From Rhodococcus sp. P-2 (lineage in GTDB: Bacteria > Actinomycetota > Actinomycetes > Mycobacteriales > Mycobacteriaceae): 64,000 nt of DNA. Location: positions 2,170,001 through 2,234,000 of the forward strand of contig NZ_CP066779.1 in assembly GCF_016598535.1 (NCBI RefSeq). The letters are read 5' to 3'. This document shows, piece by piece, positions 1 through 10,478 of the stretch (within the stretch, counting starts at the first letter, position 1; each line of letters begins with the position of its first letter). Both the position numbers and the translations under genes were made by a program. The notes under the pieces are model-generated. The model was not told where the DNA came from, did no database searches, and saw only the letters and a list, made by a program, of their open reading frames with translations.

Positions 1-16
1 TTGACTCCTGATGAGA

Positions 17-34
17 TAGTTGAACAATCAACTA
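17..34. promoter_or_regulatory. Inverted repeat upstream of pirin gene, candidate operator
   Basis: The sequence TAGTTGA, four bases, TCAACTA forms a perfect 7-bp inverted repeat 36 bases upstream of the first pirin start. A TTGACT at 1-6 could be a -35 box, with a weak -10 at 24-29, so the repeat would cover the promoter. Spacing and size fit a MarR- or TetR-type operator. The regulator is not in this window on the upstream side. Seen: the repeat. Inferred: its role. Confidence 0.4.
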
Positions 35-69
35 CCTGACATCAGCTTCACGGATACAAGGAGTACGAC

Positions 70-1035
70 ATGCCTGCTGTGACAGTCGAGAACATCTTGG
101 CCCTGCCCCGTCTCGACGAGCCGGCAGAGTCAGCAGTCGACCGCCCCGTCAAGAGCATCACCACCGCACCGGTCGGATACGAAGGTGAAGGCTTTCCCGT
201 TCACCGCGCCTTCGCGGGCATCGACCTCTCCGCTCTCGATCCCTTCATCCACATGGACCAGATGGGTGAAGTCAACTACGCCCCCGGAGAGCCCAAGGGC
301 ACTCCGTGGCACCCGCACCGCGGCTTCGAAACCGTCACGTACATGATCGACGGCATCATGGAGCACCAGGACTCCAACGGCGGCGGCGGTGTGATCGGCG
401 GCGGCGACACCCAGTGGATGACCGCCGGCGGCGGCATCCTCCACATCGAAACTCCGCCGGAGCACCTCGTCGTCAGTGGTGGCCTGTTCCACGGCGTCCA
501 ACTGTGGGTCAACCTGCCCCGCGACAACAAGATGGCAGCGCCGCGGTACCAGGACATCACCGGCAACAAGGTGGCCCTGCTTTCCTCGTCGGACGGCGGA
601 GCCCTGGTACGCGTCATCGCCGGAGACATCGCCGGCCACGCCGGACCCGGATCGACCTACACGCCCATCGCGCTCTCCCACACCACTGTCGCCCCGGGTG
701 CGAGCCTGACTCTTCCCTGGAACCCCGAGTTCAACGCCATCGTCTACGTGCTCGCCGGCGAAGGAACGGTCGGAGCCGAGCGTCGACCCATTCGAACCGG
801 GCAGACGGCTGTCTTCGGACGCGGTGACTCCATCACCGTCGCTGCTTCCGATCGCCAGGATTCACGGACCGAATCCCTCGAGGTCTTCGTCCTCGGCGGC
901 AAGCCGATCCGCGAGCCGATCGCCATGGCCGGACCGTTCGTCATGAACACCAAGTCCGAGGTCATGCAGGCTTTCGAGGACTTCCAGGCCGGACGCCTAG
1001 GATCCATCCCGGCAGCACACGAGAAGCTGAGCTGA
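70..1035 (+). CDS. Pirin family protein (first of three)
   Basis: 321-residue cupin-fold protein of the pirin family. The N-terminal cupin holds the usual metal-ligand pattern: WHPHRGFE (two His) near residue 80 and ILHIET (His, Glu) near residue 125. A second cupin half follows. Some bacterial pirins open flavonols such as quercetin and others bind metabolic enzymes, so the substrate is not fixed by sequence. The ATG has a clear AAGGAG at 58-63. It is about 70 residues longer than its two neighbours, with an extra N-terminal leader of about 40 residues, and belongs to a different pirin branch. The next gene begins two bases after its stop, so the genes are probably co-transcribed, possibly under the inverted repeat at 17-34. 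Confidence 0.9.
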   Translation: MPAVTVENILALPRLDEPAESAVDRPVKSITTAPVGYEGEGFPVHRAFAGIDLSALDPFIHMDQMGEVNYAPGEPKGTPWHPHRGFETVTYMIDGIMEHQDSNGGGGVIGGGDTQWMTAGGGILHIETPPEHLVVSGGLFHGVQLWVNLPRDNKMAAPRYQDITGNKVALLSSSDGGALVRVIAGDIAGHAGPGSTYTPIALSHTTVAPGASLTLPWNPEFNAIVYVLAGEGTVGAERRPIRTGQTAVFGRGDSITVAASDRQDSRTESLEVFVLGGKPIREPIAMAGPFVMNTKSEVMQAFEDFQAGRLGSIPAAHEKLS

Positions 1036-1036
1036 C

Positions 1037-1783
1037 ATGTCGTCGACGGTCGTCCAACGAGCGGACGAACGTAGGCACCTCGACTACGGCTGGCTCACGG
1101 CGCGTCACAGTTTCCCCTTCGCGGGAAACTTCGATCACGCCGCGTACGCGCACGGACTTCTGTTGGTGAACAACGACGACATCATCGAAGCCGACTCCGG
1201 TTTCGACACCCATCAGCACCGCGACACCGAGATCGTGACGTGGGTGCTCAGCGGATCGCTGGTTCACCAGGATTCCGCCGGGCACTCCGGTGTCATCCAT
1301 CGTGGCCTCGCACAGAGAATGAGCGCCGGCTCCGGAATCCTGCACTCCGAGCGCAACGATCGCTGGCGGGCCGATGGCTCCCGTGTCACCGAACCCGTTC
1401 ACCTCGTCCAGATGTGGATTCCGCCGGACGAATCCGGAGTCACTCCGAGTTATCAGGAACTCGACATCAATTCCGAACTCGACGGTGGCGGCCTGATCAC
1501 CTTGGCGTCGGGGATGCCCGCGCATCGCGATCACAGCGCGATCAGTCTGCACAACAAACATGCGGCACTTCATGTTGCACGCCTCGAGACCGGCGGGTCG
1601 GTATTCCTACCGGACGCACCGTACGTGCACGGGTTCGTTGCCCGCGGCACCGTCGACGTCGAGGGAGTCGGACTACTCGGAGCGGGAGATTCGTTGCGAC
1701 TCAAGGATACTGGAGGTCACCTCGTCCAGGGAATCGACGATGCCGAGATACTCGTGTGGGAGATGCACGCGTCGGCGAACTGA
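1037..1783 (+). CDS. Pirin family protein (second of three)
   Basis: 248-residue pirin-family bicupin. The motif FDTHQHRDTEIVTWV gives the two His ligands and GILHSERND the third His and a Glu. It is clearly more similar to the third pirin (1898-2680) than to the first, sharing runs such as GHSGVI and LAQRMSAG. The ATG lies one base after the stop of the first pirin, which suggests translational coupling; no separate strong ribosome binding site is seen. Length is usual for the YhhW-like branch. Likely a cytoplasmic non-haem metal protein, either quercetinase-like or redox-sensing. Substrate unknown. Confidence 0.88.
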   Translation: MSSTVVQRADERRHLDYGWLTARHSFPFAGNFDHAAYAHGLLLVNNDDIIEADSGFDTHQHRDTEIVTWVLSGSLVHQDSAGHSGVIHRGLAQRMSAGSGILHSERNDRWRADGSRVTEPVHLVQMWIPPDESGVTPSYQELDINSELDGGGLITLASGMPAHRDHSAISLHNKHAALHVARLETGGSVFLPDAPYVHGFVARGTVDVEGVGLLGAGDSLRLKDTGGHLVQGIDDAEILVWEMHASAN

Positions 1784-1843
1784 CGACACCACCGAGTACG
1801 CCCAATGCTCGGACTACACAGCAGGTTCGTCGTAGGGTGGATG

Positions 1844-1873
1844 CCGGTAGTGGTGGATCCGGCAGTGGTGGAT
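1844..1873 (+). repeat. 15-bp tandem repeat in leader of third pirin
   Basis: Two adjacent 15-bp copies (1844-1858 and 1859-1873) of CCGGYAGTGGTGGAT differ at one base. They sit just upstream of the ribosome binding site of the third pirin gene, in the gap after the second pirin. Confidence 0.7.
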
Positions 1874-1897
1874 CCCGGTGGCACAGAAGGAGGAGCC

Positions 1898-2680
1898 ATG
1901 GCATCTGGTCGAGCACAGGCCCCACGGACGACACCGCACATCGATGTGCACCGCTCCGGTGATCGCTTGAAATCCCGCGTCTCCTGGCTGGATTCGAAGC
2001 ATTCGTTCTCGTTCGGACAGCACTACGATCCGGACAACACCCATCACGGACTGCTGCTCGTGAACAACGACGACACCGTACTGGCGGGAACCGGCTTCGA
2101 CACCCACCCCCACAAGGACATGGAAATCGTGACGTGGGTGCTTCGCGGTTCACTCGTGCACCAGGACTCCATCGGCCACAGCGGCGTCATCTATCCCGGA
2201 CTCGCCCAGCGTATGAGTGCCGGCACCGGAATCATGCACAGCGAGAAGAACGATTCGTGGCGCCTCGGCGGCGAACAGCATTCCGACCCCGTACATTTCG
2301 TGCAGATGTGGGTGGTACCGGACGAAGGCGGACTCACACCCGGGTACGAGCAACTCGAGATCGACGACGAACTGCTGCGCGGCGGTCTGATCCCGGTCGC
2401 CTCCGGAATGGACCGTTACAAGGATCATTCGGCGATTCGCATCAACAACAAGAACGCTGCCATGCACGTCGCTCGCATTCTGCCCGGCACCTCCGTTCAT
2501 CTTCCCAGCGCACCGTTCCTGCATGTCTTCGTCGCGCAGGGCACCGCCGAGATGGAGGGTGTCGGCACACTGTACGAGGGCGATGCCGTCCGGTTGAGCG
2601 ATTCGGGTGGGCAGCAACTGACCTCCGACGCCGGGGCCGAAGTCCTCGTCTGGGAAATGCATTCCCGTATCGGAGGTTGA
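1898..2680 (+). CDS. Pirin family protein (third of three)
   Basis: 260-residue pirin. Start chosen at ATG 1898 because AGAAGGAGGAG at 1886-1895 is a strong ribosome binding site; the frame is open to 1805, but that stretch contains the 15-bp repeat and reads as leader. Metal-ligand motifs are FDTHPHKDMEIVTWV and GIMHSEKND. It is a near paralogue of the preceding pirin, so the pair looks like a local tandem duplication. The N-terminal part (residues 1-20) is a short extension before the cupin. Function as for the family: metal-dependent oxygenase-like or regulatory. Confidence 0.88.
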   Translation: MASGRAQAPRTTPHIDVHRSGDRLKSRVSWLDSKHSFSFGQHYDPDNTHHGLLLVNNDDTVLAGTGFDTHPHKDMEIVTWVLRGSLVHQDSIGHSGVIYPGLAQRMSAGTGIMHSEKNDSWRLGGEQHSDPVHFVQMWVVPDEGGLTPGYEQLEIDDELLRGGLIPVASGMDRYKDHSAIRINNKNAAMHVARILPGTSVHLPSAPFLHVFVAQGTAEMEGVGTLYEGDAVRLSDSGGQQLTSDAGAEVLVWEMHSRIGG

Positions 2681-2724
2681 GACCCGGTCTCGGCCGGACT
2701 GTGCGCGCTGGAGATACTCGACGG

Positions 2725-3651
2725 ATGAGCATCGACAACTCCGCCGCGCCCGTCAAGAAGCTTGATCCCCTCAACACCTTGATGGGTGTGCGTGCCGTGT
2801 CGGTTGTGCCCGGGGACCTGGGCTTCGCCCAGTCCGTCGGCCCGCGATTCCACGATCACCGTGGCAAGACCGTGCTCGGTTCCATCGGAGTCATGATCGA
2901 CGGAGCCATGGGCGGCGCGGTGTACTCGGGACTGACTTCCGGGCATCAGTCCGTACTCGCGCAGGTCACGGTCAGTGCCGGCGCAGACATCCCCGCCGTC
3001 GCGGACGTCGGTGCCACCGGCACACTCGTGCATCTCGACGACGGCGTCGGCCTGGCATCCGGGCAACTTCACGACGACAACGGCACCCTCCTGGCAGTGA
3101 TGGCCGGCCGCGCCATGGTGGTCTCGCGTCCTCCCGTCGTCGGAATCGACGACTACGTGGAGGGTGAGCCACTGCCCGTCCCGGTACCGGAGAAGACCAG
3201 CGACCTGCGCGGGCTGTCCGGATCCGACGTCGTCGAAGGAATCCGCGACGGCAAACTCGAACGCGGCCCGCTCGCCGGACTCCTCGATCTTGCGGTCGTC
3301 GACGTGACCCCGGGTTCCGTCGTGGGCGAGTTCGCCCCGGTCACCTGGATGGCCAACCCACTGGGCGCTGTTCAGGGCGGTGTCTTGATCTCGGCGGTCG
3401 ACGCGGTTACCGGCCTGGCAGCACAAACCCTGACCAGCATCGATCAGGACTATCGCGTCCTCGACCACAAGATCGACTTCCTGCGCTCGCCGGACATCGG
3501 TGGACCGATCATGCGCGCCGAGGCCGTCGTGATTCGTGCCGGGCGCAGGCTCGCGCTGATCGAAACTCGCATCGTCGACGCCGGCGGACAGGTCTACGTG
3601 CGGGCCACGTCGAGCATCCAGATGCTCTCCCAGCAAGTTCACAGCGGATAA
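2725..3651 (+). CDS. Double-hotdog acyl-CoA thioesterase (PaaI-like)
   Basis: 308 residues. The C-terminal half (about 185-305) shows a PaaI/thioesterase hotdog: ANPLGAVQGGVLISAVDAV followed by DHKIDFLRSPDIGG. The N-terminal half (about 20-135) resembles a second, degenerate hotdog (HDHRGKTVLGSIGVMIDGAMGG). Single-domain PaaI enzymes are about 140 residues, so this is a tandem fused form. It would hydrolyse acyl- or aryl-CoA esters in the cytoplasm. The ATG at 2725 fits the start of homology and lies 44 bases after the pirin operon, on the same strand. The long upstream open frame from 2134 is read-through opposite the real pirin frame. Which half is catalytic cannot be settled by eye. Confidence 0.8.
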   Translation: MSIDNSAAPVKKLDPLNTLMGVRAVSVVPGDLGFAQSVGPRFHDHRGKTVLGSIGVMIDGAMGGAVYSGLTSGHQSVLAQVTVSAGADIPAVADVGATGTLVHLDDGVGLASGQLHDDNGTLLAVMAGRAMVVSRPPVVGIDDYVEGEPLPVPVPEKTSDLRGLSGSDVVEGIRDGKLERGPLAGLLDLAVVDVTPGSVVGEFAPVTWMANPLGAVQGGVLISAVDAVTGLAAQTLTSIDQDYRVLDHKIDFLRSPDIGGPIMRAEAVVIRAGRRLALIETRIVDAGGQVYVRATSSIQMLSQQVHSG

Positions 3652-3717
3652 CCAGTTCCGCACCAGGCCGCCCGTCCACCATTGAGACAACAGCCCACAC
3701 AATGGAGGTACAGCGGC

Positions 3718-4701
3718 GTGAACAAAGACATCGAAGCAAGCCGGCTACGCGTGAGCCGTCGACGGGCCCTCGCCCTCGGCGGAACCATCAGTCTCGGCGG
3801 GCTCATCGCAGCGTGTTCCGGTAACAGTGGCACCGCCACGACGACTTCAACTGCGGCTGCGTCGACGACACCCGCGTCCGGAACTTCCGCCGCTGCCACG
3901 TCCGGCGATGCCGTCACCGCGCTTCTGGCCAAGGCGCCGCAGTGCGTCATGAGCAAGGAAGAGACGCAGGGGCCCTACTGGTTCGACGTCGACTCCATTC
4001 GCGGCGATATCCGCGAAGACCGTCCGGGCACCACACTGCAGGTGGCAATGCGCGTGCAGGACAACAGCCAGTGCAACGTCGACGGCAGCATCGGCGCGGT
4101 CTCCAACGCCGTCGTCGAGATCTGGCACTGCGACGCCGGCGGCGTGTACTCCGGTTTCGAATCCGGATCCCTGAGCGCCAACGGCGGTGGCGGCGGCGGA
4201 ACTCCCCCGGCCGGCGGAATGGGCGAACCTCCGTCAGGTGCACCCGGGGGTGGAATGGGCGAACCTCCGTCAGGCACACCCGGAGGGATGGGCGGCGGGA
4301 TGGGTGGTTCCGGTGAGACCTCCGACGGTTCGTACAGCTTCGGTGACACCGAAGCAGCCACCACCGACGACGGCACCTACCTGCGCGGTGCCCAGACCAC
4401 CGATGCAAACGGCATCGCGCAGTTCACCACGATCTTTCCCGGCTGGTACATGGGCCGCACCACTCACATTCACGTCAAGGTGCACATCGACAAGAAGACG
4501 GTCCTCACGTCGCAGACCTTCTTCGACGAGACCCTTCTCGACGAGGTGTACTCGCAGTCCCCGTACAGCGAGCACACCGGTCGTGAGAACAACACGAACA
4601 ACGCCAGTGACGGCATCTACGACGACACCGGCCTCATGACCGTCGAGAAGCAGTCGGACGGTTCCTACCTCGCCGTCATCAACCTCGGTATCGACGCCTG
4701 A
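3718..4701 (+). CDS. Predicted Tat-exported lipoprotein, intradiol ring-cleavage dioxygenase fold
   Basis: 327 residues from GTG 3718, preceded by GGAGG at 3704-3708. The N-terminus reads SRRRALALGG then LIAACSG: a twin-arginine-type leader ending in a lipobox, so a cell-surface lipoprotein. The body matches intradiol dioxygenases (protocatechuate 3,4- and catechol 1,2-dioxygenase). ETQGPYWF carries the first Tyr, and FPGWYMGRTTHIHVKV carries the second Tyr and both His ligands for ferric iron. In between is a low-complexity Gly/Pro insert with a repeated GGMGEPPSG unit (about residues 157-200). Cytoplasmic ring-cleavage enzymes have neither export signal nor insert. The substrate may be an extracellular catechol or lignin fragment. 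The insert may be a flexible surface linker or loop. Confidence 0.82.
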   Translation: MNKDIEASRLRVSRRRALALGGTISLGGLIAACSGNSGTATTTSTAAASTTPASGTSAAATSGDAVTALLAKAPQCVMSKEETQGPYWFDVDSIRGDIREDRPGTTLQVAMRVQDNSQCNVDGSIGAVSNAVVEIWHCDAGGVYSGFESGSLSANGGGGGGTPPAGGMGEPPSGAPGGGMGEPPSGTPGGMGGGMGGSGETSDGSYSFGDTEAATTDDGTYLRGAQTTDANGIAQFTTIFPGWYMGRTTHIHVKVHIDKKTVLTSQTFFDETLLDEVYSQSPYSEHTGRENNTNNASDGIYDDTGLMTVEKQSDGSYLAVINLGIDA

Positions 4702-4714
4702 GGTAGGAGCCGAC

Positions 4715-7075
<2,361 letters not shown>

Positions 7076-7102
7076 CGTGTCTCCATCTATCAGTCGATCG
7101 CC

Positions 7103-7138
7103 GACGGTCTCAGCGCAGTTGACGGTCTCAGCGCAGTT
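7103..7138. repeat. 18-bp perfect tandem duplication across a stop codon
   Basis: Two adjacent identical 18-bp units (7103-7120 and 7121-7138) of GACGGTCTCAGCGCAGTT. The second copy contains the TGA stop (complement of 7128-7130) and last codons of the VOC gene; the first copy repeats them after the stop. Confidence 0.9.
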
Positions 7139-7538
7139 CTTGAATACGGATCAGGTTTCCCGCTGGATCGCGGACGGCGCAATCGCGGACGCCGTACGGC
7201 TGCTCGGTCGGTTCTTGGACTATGTCGATGTCGCCGGCCTGAAGCCGCTCGAACGTATCGTCCAGATCTTTGGTGGCCAGGAGAAGTCCGCCGTACGTGC
7301 CCTTGGCCATCATCTCGATGATGGTGCGGCGCTCGTCGTCGGTGATTCCGGGATCGACGGCCGGCGGATGCAGCACGATGGAGGTGCCGGGCTGGCCGGG
7401 CGGCCCCACCGTGATCCAACGCATGCCGTCGTAGCCGACGTCGTTGCGAACCTCGAAGCCGAGGGTGTCGCGATAGAAGTTCAGGGCGGCGTCAGGGTCG
7501 TCCTGCGGAAGGAAGCTCGAGTGAATGGTGATGTCCAT
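7128..7538 (-). CDS. VOC superfamily (glyoxalase/bleomycin resistance-like) protein
   Basis: 136 residues from ATG 7538. The N-terminus [20 protein letters not shown] plus [13 protein letters not shown] is the usual first beta-alpha-beta-beta-beta half, and [20 protein letters not shown] with [13 protein letters not shown] forms the second. Members are dimeric metal enzymes or antibiotic-binding proteins; the substrate is not predictable. It begins five bases downstream of the AraC-type gene, so the two form an operon. The stop codon lies inside an 18-bp tandem duplication. Actinobacterial VOC proteins of this type are often annotated as glyoxalases without proof. Confidence 0.88.
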   Translation of the reverse strand: MDITIHSSFLPQDDPDAALNFYRDTLGFEVRNDVGYDGMRWITVGPPGQPGTSIVLHPPAVDPGITDDERRTIIEMMAKGTYGGLLLATKDLDDTFERLQAGDIDIVQEPTEQPYGVRDCAVRDPAGNLIRIQELR

Positions 7539-7543
7539 GGCGA

Positions 7544-7993
7544 TCACGTTAATTGCGGTTGTGGGGTCTGCGCTTCTCGATTCCTGATCGGTCTGGTGAC
7601 TTGTTTGGACACGCAGGATGGCATTCCGGCCGTCGACTGCTCGGCCTCGCGCCGATAGACGCTGGGTGGAACCCCCACCAATTCGGTGAACTTGCTGCTG
7701 AAAGTGCCGAGAGAGCTGCAACCGACCTCGAAGCAGACGTCCGTGACACTGAGGTCTCCGCGCCGCAGCAACGCCATCGCTCGCTCGATTCGCCTGGTCA
7801 TCAAGTAGGCGTACGGCGGTTCGCCGTACGCCTGACGGAATTGGCGACTGAGATGCCCCGCAGACATGTTCACTCCCCGCGCGAGCGCCTCCACGTCCAG
7901 AGGCCGCGCGTACTCCCGGTCGATACGGTCTCGCACGCGTCGTAGTCGCGCGAGGTCCTGCAGGTGCGGATCTGCGGCAGGTCTGCTGGTCAC
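7544..7993 (-). CDS. AraC family transcriptional regulator (short)
   Basis: About 149 residues if it starts at GTG 7993. The C-terminal two thirds are an AraC/XylS DNA-binding domain with two helix-turn-helices ([19 protein letters not shown] and [20 protein letters not shown]). No sensor domain is present. The frame is open up to 8113, but that would overlap the divergent peptidase start at 8106, so an internal start is preferred; no strong ribosome binding site decides it. It lies five bases upstream of the VOC gene, a common pairing in actinobacteria in which the regulator may control its partner. Ligand unknown. Confidence 0.8.
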   Translation of the reverse strand: MTSRPAADPHLQDLARLRRVRDRIDREYARPLDVEALARGVNMSAGHLSRQFRQAYGEPPYAYLMTRRIERAMALLRRGDLSVTDVCFEVGCSSLGTFSSKFTELVGVPPSVYRREAEQSTAGMPSCVSKQVTRPIRNREAQTPQPQLT

Positions 7994-8105
7994 GTATTCG
8001 ATCGTGCCATGCCATACCGACGTTGCCCAGCACAAGAGATGAACTCGGCGTGGAGCGATCGCGCACACACCGAGCAGTTCGTCATGATCGTGTAAGGATG
8101 GAGAA

Positions 8106-10064
8106 ATGACCACGGCTCATCGCTCAGGCATCGACCTCACCCACCTCGACGGCGACACACGGGCGCAGGACGATCTGTTCGTCCACGTCAACGGAAAATG
8201 GCTCGCCGAATACGAGATTCCGGCAGACCGCGCTGTCGACGGGGCCTTCCGGACGCTCTACGACAAGGCCGAAGAAGACGTACAGACCATCATCACCGAA
8301 GCCGCGGAGTCCAACTCTGCCGCCGGTACCGATGCACAGCGCATCGGCGATCTGTACTCGAGCTTCATGGACGCCGACGCCGTGGAGGCCGCGGGCCTCG
8401 GCCCCATCGACGACGAGCTCGACGCCGTCGCCGATGCGCCCGACCGGTCGTCGTTGGCCACCGTGATCGGACGCCACCAGCGCGTGGGCGTCGGCGGTGC
8501 CATCTCGCATTACGTCGACACCGATGCCAAGAACTCCGAGCGGTACCTGATCCACTTCAGCCAGTCGGGAATCAGCCTGCCCGACGAGTCGTACTACCGC
8601 GAGGACAACTACGCGGAGATCCGCGAGAAGTACGTCGCGCACATCGACAAGATGTTCACCCTCGCCGGCGTCGGCTACGACGCCCAGCGTGTGTTCGAAC
8701 TCGAGAAGAAGATCGCGGCCGGGCACTGGGACGTCGTCAAGCGTCGTGACGCAGATCTGAGTTACAACCTCGTGGGCTTCGAGGAACTGACCGAACAGAA
8801 CCCCGGTTTGGACTGGGCGGCATGGCTGTCCGGTCTCGGCGCCGATTCGGAGAAGTTCGCCGAAATCGTGGTCCGTCAGCCCGATTTCCTGCACACATTC
8901 ACCGCACTCTGGGCGTCCGAGTCACTCGACGACTGGAAGGCCTGGGCGGCGTGGAAGGTGCTGCACGCCCGTTCCCCCTACCTGCATTCGGCGCTGGTCG
9001 ACGAGACCTTCGCTTTCTACGGCACCACGCTCTCGGGAACCGAAGAGAACCGTGAGCGTTGGAAGCGCGGAGTCAGCTTGGTTCAGGATCTGCTCGGCGA
9101 GGCCGTCGGAAAGCTCTACGTCGACCGTCACTTCCCTGCTGAGGCGAAGACCCGCATGCTGGAACTGGTCGCCAACCTGCAGGAGGCGTACCGCCGCAAC
9201 ATCGCCGACCTCGAGTGGATGAGCCCGCAGACTCGTGAGGCCGCATTGGCCAAGCTCGAGAAGTTCACCCCGAAGATCGGTTACCCCGACAAGTGGCGTG
9301 ACTACGCCGGTCTCGATATCTCGGCTACCGACCTGGTGGGCAACTACCGTCGTGGATACGCCGCCGAGTACGACCGCGACCTGGCCAAGCTTGGCGGCCC
9401 CGTGGACCGTGACGAGTGGTTCATGACGCCGCAGACCGTCAACGCCTACTACAACCCGGGCATGAACGAAATCGTCTTCCCCGCAGCCATTCTCCAGCCG
9501 CCGTTCTTCGACGCCGCAGCCGACGACGCTGCAAACTACGGCGGCATCGGCGCCGTCATCGGCCACGAGATCGGGCACGGATTCGACGATCAGGGCGCCA
9601 AGTACGACGGCGACGGCAACATGGTCGACTGGTGGACCGACGAGGACCGCAGCGAATTCGGCAAGCGCACAAAGGCTCTCATCGAGCAGTACAACGAGTT
9701 CGAACCCAAGGAACTGCCGGGCCACCATGTCAACGGTGAGTTCACGATCGGCGAGAACATCGGCGACCTCGGCGGTCTGTCGATCGCGATCGCGGCGTAC
9801 AAGATCGCGACCGAAGGTACCGAACCGCCGGTCATCGACGGCCTCACCGGCTTGCAGCGCGTGTTCTTCGGGTGGGCTCAGGTATGGCGCACGAAGGCTC
9901 GCGAAGCCGAGGCGATTCGCCGTCTAGCCGTCGACCCGCACTCGCCGCCGGAGTTCCGGTGCAACGGCGTCGTCCGTAACCTCGACACGTTCCACGAGGA
10001 GTTCGACGTCAAGCCAGGTGACGCACTGTATTTGGATCCGGAGAAGCGTGTGAAGATCTGGTAG
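8106..10064 (+). CDS. M13 family zinc metallopeptidase (neprilysin/PepO/Zmp1-like)
   Basis: 652 residues, the normal size for bacterial M13 enzymes. The zinc site is H487-E-I-G-H491 with the third ligand E550 in GENIGDLGG. The substrate-binding NAYYNPGMNEIVFPA motif and the C-terminal Trp (VKIW) typical of the family are present. No signal peptide or membrane anchor is seen, as in other actinobacterial members such as Zmp1, which nevertheless act outside or at the surface. It would cut short peptides. The ATG is preceded by GGAG at 8098-8101. It is divergent from the AraC-VOC operon and followed by a palindromic repeat element. Confidence 0.93.
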   Translation: MTTAHRSGIDLTHLDGDTRAQDDLFVHVNGKWLAEYEIPADRAVDGAFRTLYDKAEEDVQTIITEAAESNSAAGTDAQRIGDLYSSFMDADAVEAAGLGPIDDELDAVADAPDRSSLATVIGRHQRVGVGGAISHYVDTDAKNSERYLIHFSQSGISLPDESYYREDNYAEIREKYVAHIDKMFTLAGVGYDAQRVFELEKKIAAGHWDVVKRRDADLSYNLVGFEELTEQNPGLDWAAWLSGLGADSEKFAEIVVRQPDFLHTFTALWASESLDDWKAWAAWKVLHARSPYLHSALVDETFAFYGTTLSGTEENRERWKRGVSLVQDLLGEAVGKLYVDRHFPAEAKTRMLELVANLQEAYRRNIADLEWMSPQTREAALAKLEKFTPKIGYPDKWRDYAGLDISATDLVGNYRRGYAAEYDRDLAKLGGPVDRDEWFMTPQTVNAYYNPGMNEIVFPAAILQPPFFDAAADDAANYGGIGAVIGHEIGHGFDDQGAKYDGDGNMVDWWTDEDRSEFGKRTKALIEQYNEFEPKELPGHHVNGEFTIGENIGDLGGLSIAIAAYKIATEGTEPPVIDGLTGLQRVFFGWAQVWRTKAREAEAIRRLAVDPHSPPEFRCNGVVRNLDTFHEEFDVKPGDALYLDPEKRVKIW

Positions 10065-10069
10065 CAGCA

Positions 10070-10136
10070 GGGGCAAGCCCCCGTGCGCGCTTAAGGACCC
10101 TCTGGACTCCCTGAGCGCGCACGGGGCCGAAGGCCC
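10070..10136 (+). repeat. Palindromic intergenic element, copy A
   Basis: Between two convergent genes. A 13-bp perfect stem (10079-10091 with 10114-10126) encloses a 22-base loop. The flanks are a C-rich left part (GGGGCAAGCCCC) and a right part GGCCGAAGGCC. The whole unit, loop included, recurs in reverse orientation at 51407-51474. The hairpin may also stop transcription from both sides. Confidence 0.85.
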
Positions 10137-10462
10137 TACCTGGCGTACATGATCACCCCGACACCGACCAGACAGATCAGCGCACCGGCGATGTCGAAAC
10201 GATCCGGGCGGAATCCGTCCATCACCACCGCCCAGAGCAGTGAACCCGCTACGAAGATCCCGCCGTACGCGGCGAGGATGCGCCCGAAGTTGGCATCCGG
10301 TTGCATCGTGGCGACCAGACCGTAGAGGCCGAGCGAGATGACGCCGAGCCCTACCCAGATCCATCCCTTGTGTTCGCGAATTCCCTGCCACACCAACCAC
10401 GCGCCCCCGATTTCGAGCAGCGCGGCGAGTACGAACAGCAACAGCGAACGTGCGACGGTCAT
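10136..10462 (-). CDS. YnfA/UPF0060 family small membrane protein
   Basis: 108 residues, nearly all in four hydrophobic segments. It matches the YnfA family (small multidrug resistance-like fold): start [20 protein letters not shown], then [14 protein letters not shown] and a Y-A-R C-terminus. Internal ATG 10462 is used; the open frame extends upstream into the ATPase gene. It starts 16 bases after the sugar transporter ATPase stop, so it is probably the last gene of that operon. Function is poorly known. Quaternary-ammonium efflux has been suggested for some members. Confidence 0.85.
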   Translation of the reverse strand: MTVARSLLLFVLAALLEIGGAWLVWQGIREHKGWIWVGLGVISLGLYGLVATMQPDANFGRILAAYGGIFVAGSLLWAVVMDGFRPDRFDIAGALICLVGVGVIMYAR

Positions 10463-10478
10463 GCCGCACACAGTATCG

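Noticed and set aside
2690..2720. Third copy of the palindromic element
   Set aside because: GTGCGCGCT occurs at 2701-2709 but there is no matching right arm or loop.
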